Source: an uncultured Actinomyces sp. (GTDB taxonomy: Bacteria > Actinomycetota > Actinomycetes > Actinomycetales > Actinomycetaceae). From it: a stretch of 9,181 nt of DNA. Of this stretch, positions 6,102-9,181 are shown piece after piece. The position numbers were made by a program, and so were the translations under genes. Positions within the stretch are counted from its first letter, which is position 1. Every line of letters begins with the position of its first letter. The stretch spans positions 1 through 9,181 of the forward strand of contig USPB01000077.1 of the NCBI GenBank assembly GCA_900556405.1, read 5' to 3'. The notes under the pieces were generated by a model. That model saw nothing but the letters and a program-made list of their open reading frames with translations, did not search any database and was not told where the DNA came from.

Positions 6102-7499
6102 ATGTCCACGAACGCAATCGAGACCGTCGACCTGCTGGTTGTCGGCGGCGGCAAGGCCGGAAAGTCCCTCGCGATGGAGCGCGCGAAGGCGGGCTGGAAG
6201 GTCGCCATGGTGGAGCGCCGTTTCGTCGGCGGCACCTGCATTAACGTCGCGTGCATCCCGACGAAGTCGCTGGTCAACTCGGCTCGTCGCCTGAGCGATG
6301 CCCGCACGGACGAGGCGTTCGGCATCGTCGGCACCGAGGGGGCGCGCGTGGACCTGGCCAAGCTTCGCGCCCACAAGGAGGGCATCGTCGGTGCGATGGT
6401 CGGCGCGCACGAGAAGATGTTCGCGGCCCCCGGTCTGGACTTCATCCGTGGCGAGGCTCGTTTCACGGGCGAGCGCACGGTGACCATCGCGCTGGAGGAC
6501 GGTGGCGAGCGCACGATTCGCGGCGAGCGCGTCCTCATCAACCTGGGCACGCGCCCGGCGCGCCCCGCGATCCCGGGCCTGTGGGAGTCCGGCGCCTGGA
6601 CGAACGAGGAGATTCTGCGCCTTGAGGAGCTGCCCTCCTCGCTGGCGATCATCGGTGCCAGCTACATCGGCGTGGAGTTCGCGTCGATGATGGCGACCTT
6701 CGGCGTGGACGTCACGCTCATCTCGTCGGGTGATCACGTGCTGCCGCGCGAGGACGAGGACGCCGCCCGCGTCGTCGAGGCCGGCCTCACGTCCGCCGGC
6801 GTGCGCATCGTGCCGGGCCGCGCCGAGTCCGCCTCCCGCGAGGGCAACACGACGACCCTGACGCTTTCCGACGGCTCGACGGTGTCCGCCGAGGCGGTCC
6901 TGGTGGCCGTGGGTCGCGTGCCCAACACGGACGGCATCGGCCTGGACGAGGCCGGGGTTGAGCTCACCGATCGCGGTTTCATCGCGGTAGACGAGCACCT
7001 GCGCACCTCGGCGCAGGGCGTGTGGGCGGCCGGTGACTGCGCGGGCACCCCCATGTTCACGCACGCGTCCTGGTCGGACTTCCGCATCATCCGCGCGCAG
7101 CTGACCGGCGCGTCCCTGGATGATCCGACGACCACCACAAAGGGCCGTACGATCCCCTACGCCGTGTTCGCCACCCCCGAGCTGGCCCGCATCGGCCTGT
7201 CCGAGGGCGAGGCCCGCGAGGCCGGCCTCGACGTGCGTATCGCGAAGATTCCCACGGCCGCGATTCCGCGCGCCAAGACGATGCGCTACGCGGGCGAGGG
7301 CTTCTGGAAGGCCATTGTGGATGCGAACACGCACCAGATCCTGGGCGCCACGCTGATCGGTCCGAACGTCTCCGAGGTCATCACGGCCGTGCACGTCGCC
7401 ATGGCCGGCGGCCTGACCTACGAGCAGCTGCGCTTCCTGCCGATCGCTCACCCGACCATGGGCGAGGGCCTGCAGGTCCTCTTCGACTCACTGGGCTGA
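6102..7499 (+). CDS. RclA-like flavin-dependent pyridine nucleotide-disulfide oxidoreductase
   Basis: This is a complete 465-residue class I disulfide reductase. The FAD motif is GGGKAG at 15-20 and AKAGWKVAMVE follows as in RclA. The redox pair is Cys46/Cys51 in GGTCINVACIPTK. The NAD(P) motif is GASYIG at 185-190, the second FAD contact is GVWAAGDCAG at 306-315, and the dimer-interface motif is AHPTMGE (His450, Glu455). WSDFRII (324-330) and AAIPRAKTM (386-394) also match RclA rather than dihydrolipoyl dehydrogenase. RclA is a cytoplasmic flavoenzyme protecting against hypochlorous acid; it reduces hypothiocyanite and Cu(II) with NAD(P)H. No rclR, rclB or rclC neighbour is seen. Oddities: Ala50 where most relatives have Gly before the second Cys, Ala-Ser in place of Gly-Gly in the nucleotide motif, and no acidic residue at the end of the second NAD-domain strand (TLISSG, 205-210). 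Other options are a mercuric-reductase-like or generic FAD oxidoreductase; RclA/Har-like is my preferred call. Confidence 0.85.
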   Translation: MSTNAIETVDLLVVGGGKAGKSLAMERAKAGWKVAMVERRFVGGTCINVACIPTKSLVNSARRLSDARTDEAFGIVGTEGARVDLAKLRAHKEGIVGAMVGAHEKMFAAPGLDFIRGEARFTGERTVTIALEDGGERTIRGERVLINLGTRPARPAIPGLWESGAWTNEEILRLEELPSSLAIIGASYIGVEFASMMATFGVDVTLISSGDHVLPREDEDAARVVEAGLTSAGVRIVPGRAESASREGNTTTLTLSDGSTVSAEAVLVAVGRVPNTDGIGLDEAGVELTDRGFIAVDEHLRTSAQGVWAAGDCAGTPMFTHASWSDFRIIRAQLTGASLDDPTTTTKGRTIPYAVFATPELARIGLSEGEAREAGLDVRIAKIPTAAIPRAKTMRYAGEGFWKAIVDANTHQILGATLIGPNVSEVITAVHVAMAGGLTYEQLRFLPIAHPTMGEGLQVLFDSLG

Positions 7500-7506
7500 G
7501 AGCCCA

Positions 7507-7536
7507 GCGCGCCCCTGGGCACCAGTGGGGGCGCGC
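7507..7536 (+). other. GC-rich hairpin just after the RclA-like gene
   Basis: GCGCGCCCC (7507-7515) is a perfect 9-bp inverted match to GGGGCGCGC (7528-7536), and starts seven bases after the stop codon. The loop itself can form a small CTGG/CCAG stem. No T-run follows, so it is more likely a 3'-end stabilising structure or accessory stem than a terminator by itself. The real terminator seems to be the next hairpin at 7570-7604. Confidence 0.4.
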
Positions 7537-7569
7537 CCGGATCCCTCCCGGGACGCGTGAGGGAACAAC

Positions 7570-7615
7570 GGGGCGGGTCCGAACCTAGTGTTCGGACCCG
7601 CCCCTGTTTGTCTTC
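7570..7615. terminator. Strong, probably bidirectional intrinsic terminator
   Basis: GGGGCGGGTCCGAAC (7570-7584) pairs perfectly with 7590-7604: 15 bp without mismatch around a five-base CTAGT loop. On the plus strand it is followed by TGTTTGTCTT, a broken T-tract, which fits termination after the reductase gene. On the minus strand the stem is followed by GTTGTTCCC, a shorter T-rich stretch, so the same hairpin may end transcripts of the facing protease gene. Confidence 0.9.
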
Positions 7616-7709
7616 AGTTGAGCATCGCGTCAGGCACGATCGGCGTCGGCGCGCTCAACGCGGGGTTTGAGGCCGGAGCGTCCCAGCCCCGGCCTCGTCC
7701 CCTTTTGGC

Positions 7710-9181
7710 TCAGCCGAGCCACGCGCCGGAGGGCGCGAAGTGGTAGCGCGTGCCGTCGATGGAGACCCAGCCGGTCACCATCTTGCCCGAGGCGTCAAGG
7801 TAGTACCAGGTGCCGCCGTCGTTGACCCAGCCGATCGCCATCGCACCGTTGCCGGTCAGGTAGTACCACTTGCCGTTGACGGCTGTCCAGCCGGTGGCCA
7901 TGGAGCCGTTGCCGTTCAGGTAGTACCAGGAACCGTTGACCTGGACCCAGCCGGTGGCCATCGCGCCCGAGGCGTTCAGGTAGTACCAGGTGCCGTCGAC
8001 GTTGGCCCAGCCGGTGGCCATCGCGCCGGTGGCGGGATCGAGGTAGTACCAGGCACCGCCGACCTTGGTCCAGCCCTTGGCCATGCGGCCGGAGGAGTTC
8101 ATCCAGTGCCACGCCGAGTCGAAGCTGACCCAGCCGGTCGCCATCACGGAGTCGTCGTTGAAGTAGTAGGTCTCCCCGCCGATCACGATGGACTTGTTGC
8201 GGACGCAGGAGCCGTTGCCGTAGCAGTACTTCCAGCCGCCATCGCTGTTGACCCAGGCACCGTCCTCGTGCACGGACTCATCCACGTGGAAGTAGATGGT
8301 GTCCTTCACATCGTCGTCGGCGCGCGCGTCCTTGTTGCGGCCCTCAGCGCTGACGGTCACCTCGACGTGGGGGGCGTCGGTCATCAGGTCCGCGGCCGCG
8401 TAGGGTCCGGCCACGAGCGTGACCTCGTTGTTCTCGAAGGCACCGGTTCCGGTGGCGCTCACCGCTTCCTTGTCAGCGACCTTCAGGGAGGCGTTGGTGA
8501 CGGGGCCGCCAACCGTGGCGCGCACGTAGAAGGTACCCGACAGGTTGGCGTCGGCCAGCGGACGCCAGTCGGTGGCGCCGTCGCGGGAGTATTCAACGGG
8601 GCCGAGGACCGGCTGCGGCTGGTCCTTGAGGACGGCAGCCAGGGCGTTGACGAGGCCAGCGCCGCGGTATTCCTTGCCGTCCGTCGGCTCGGCGAGGCGG
8701 TCGTAGGTGTAGCCGGCCTGCTTCTTGAGCAGGTCGATCGTCTGATCGGGGGTGTAGTCCGGGTGGATCTGCTTGATCAGCGCGGCCACCCCGGCTGCGT
8801 GCGGGGAGGCCATCGAGGTGCCGGACAGGTAACCGAAGGGCGGGTTCTTCTTCCAGGTGGGCACCGTCGACCAGATGCGCGAGCCGGGGGCTGCCACGTC
8901 GACGGAGTTCTTACCGTAGTTGGAGAAGCCGGAGCGTTCGAGCTTAGCCGTCGCTGGGTCCGTGCCGGTGGGCAGGGCCAGGGCGGACACGGACACGACG
9001 GAGTCGTTGAGCATCGCGGGGACGTCGATGCCGCCCTCGACGTTGCGCTCTGCGGCGGCACCCTCAACGTCGTTGGGCGAAGCCTTGTCGATCGTCGGGT
9101 TGTCGTGGTCGTCGTTGTCGTTGCCTTCGGCGGCGATGCTGACGACACCGAGGTCCTTCGCGTAACGGATCGCGCGCGAGG
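7710..9181 (-). CDS. Secreted S8 (subtilisin-like) serine protease with C-terminal cell-wall-binding repeats (5' end outside window)
   Basis: The frame is open from 9179 to the stop at 7710, giving 489 residues; the ATG at 9014 is internal. Numbering from the first visible residue, SIAAEGN ends at Asn20, the oxyanion-hole Asn, and GYLSGTSMASPHAAG carries the nucleophile Ser122 (bases 8814-8816). FSNYG and VDVAAPGSRIWST are also classic subtilase elements. The catalytic Asp and His, signal peptide and any propeptide lie upstream of the window. Residues about 190-300 are a beta-rich, probably Ig-like region of unknown role. From about 309 to the end are aromatic repeats of the type GW-x4-G-x-WYYL-x3-G-xMAT, as in choline- or glucan-binding tails, which hold proteins non-covalently on the cell surface. 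No LPxTG sorting motif is present. The substrate cannot be read from sequence; host-protein degradation or surface processing are both possible. A shared hairpin at 7570-7604 probably ends the transcript. Confidence 0.9.
   Translation of the reverse strand, partial: SRAIRYAKDLGVVSIAAEGNDNDDHDNPTIDKASPNDVEGAAAERNVEGGIDVPAMLNDSVVSVSALALPTGTDPATAKLERSGFSNYGKNSVDVAAPGSRIWSTVPTWKKNPPFGYLSGTSMASPHAAGVAALIKQIHPDYTPDQTIDLLKKQAGYTYDRLAEPTDGKEYRGAGLVNALAAVLKDQPQPVLGPVEYSRDGATDWRPLADANLSGTFYVRATVGGPVTNASLKVADKEAVSATGTGAFENNEVTLVAGPYAAADLMTDAPHVEVTVSAEGRNKDARADDDVKDTIYFHVDESVHEDGAWVNSDGGWKYCYGNGSCVRNKSIVIGGETYYFNDDSVMATGWVSFDSAWHWMNSSGRMAKGWTKVGGAWYYLDPATGAMATGWANVDGTWYYLNASGAMATGWVQVNGSWYYLNGNGSMATGWTAVNGKWYYLTGNGAMAIGWVNDGGTWYYLDASGKMVTGWVSIDGTRYHFAPSGAWLG
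7713..8255 (-). repeat. Tandem 20-residue (60-base) aromatic cell-wall-binding repeats
   Basis: The protease tail contains seven 20-21-residue units beginning at the Trp codons of 8132, 8072, 8009, 7949, 7889, 7829 and 7769, preceded by one divergent double unit from 8255. At DNA level the 11-mer aggtagtacca recurs at 7798, 7858, 7918, 7978 and 8041, i.e. steps of 60, 60, 60 and 63 bases; the 63-base step comes from one extra residue (DPATG). Central units are the most alike, while the outer ones are degenerate: the last ends RYHFAPSGAWLG and an early one has WHWMNSSGRM. This fits repeat gain and loss by recombination in the middle of the array. Ligand (choline, glucan or other wall polymer) is unknown. 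Confidence 0.9.

Noticed and set aside
5991..7451. 486-codon minus-strand frame opposite the RclA-like gene
   Set aside because: Composition is typical of antisense shadows (Arg, Gly, His, Ala) and no motif is visible. The plus strand has a strong ribosome binding site and complete flavoenzyme motifs.
7618..7659. Inverted repeat GTTGAGC / GCTCAAC with a 28-base gap
   Set aside because: Seven base pairs across a long gap with no T-run; likely chance.
7669..7696. Hairpin GAGGCCGG / CCGGCCTC just downstream of the protease stop
   Set aside because: On the protease's strand it is followed by AAACCCC, not T residues, so it is not a terminator for that gene. The stronger hairpin at 7570-7604 serves better.
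7500..7709. Gap searched for a small gene or tRNA
   Set aside because: Only hairpins and short inverted repeats are seen; no frame with a ribosome binding site and no cloverleaf pattern.
7713..8255. Regularly spaced repeats considered as a CRISPR array
   Set aside because: The 60-base period is in frame and encodes aromatic wall-binding repeats; there are no unique spacers.
9012..9014. ATG at 9014 as the start of the protease
   Set aside because: The frame stays open to the window edge and encodes subtilase sequence upstream, including the oxyanion-hole Asn, so this Met is internal.

Overview
The window is GC-rich DNA with G/C-heavy third codon positions, few gaps, ATGA-type gene overlaps and at least one start with no ribosome binding site. 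Together with a secreted subtilase carrying aromatic cell-wall-binding repeats, this suggests a high-GC actinobacterium. Actinomycetaceae (Actinomyces/Schaalia-like, a mostly mucosal and oral group) is my best guess. That placement is inference from gene content and protein style; nothing here proves it.

Left block (1-2881, all minus strand): a compact operon read right to left. Its order is a PhoH-family ATPase, the rRNA-maturation endoribonuclease YbeY, a CNNM/CBS-domain membrane protein of the hemolysin/CorC family, and the first nine codons of a further gene that is probably era. PhoH/YbeY and YbeY/CNNM overlap by four bases (ATGA). The last junction has one base between stop and start. 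The block links rRNA processing and ribosome assembly (YbeY, Era, PhoH) with a membrane ion-transport-type protein. The operon seems to start at a promoter whose -10 box lies almost on the phoH start codon, suggesting a leaderless mRNA.

Centre (2984-5901): a divergently transcribed, complete HrpB-type DEAH-box helicase on the plus strand. It converges on a small minus-strand Phd/YefM-type antitoxin gene that has no toxin gene beside it.

Right block (5902-9181): a 200-base divergent intergenic region leads into a plus-strand flavin disulfide reductase closely resembling RclA, the reactive-chlorine and hypothiocyanite defence enzyme. It ends at a very strong 15-bp hairpin that can terminate transcription from both sides. 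Beyond it, on the minus strand, is the C-terminal part of a secreted S8 (subtilisin-like) serine protease with a beta-rich middle region and a tail of seven to nine 20-residue aromatic cell-wall/choline-binding-type repeats. Its N-terminus lies outside the window.

Most genes are recognisable members of known families. I found no CRISPR array, transposon, tRNA, rRNA or phage module, and nothing I would call a new system. The points most worth a second look are the solitary antitoxin, the unusual cofactor-site residues of the RclA-like enzyme, the apparently leaderless phoH operon, and the repeat-anchored protease with a cysteine pair in its first repeat.
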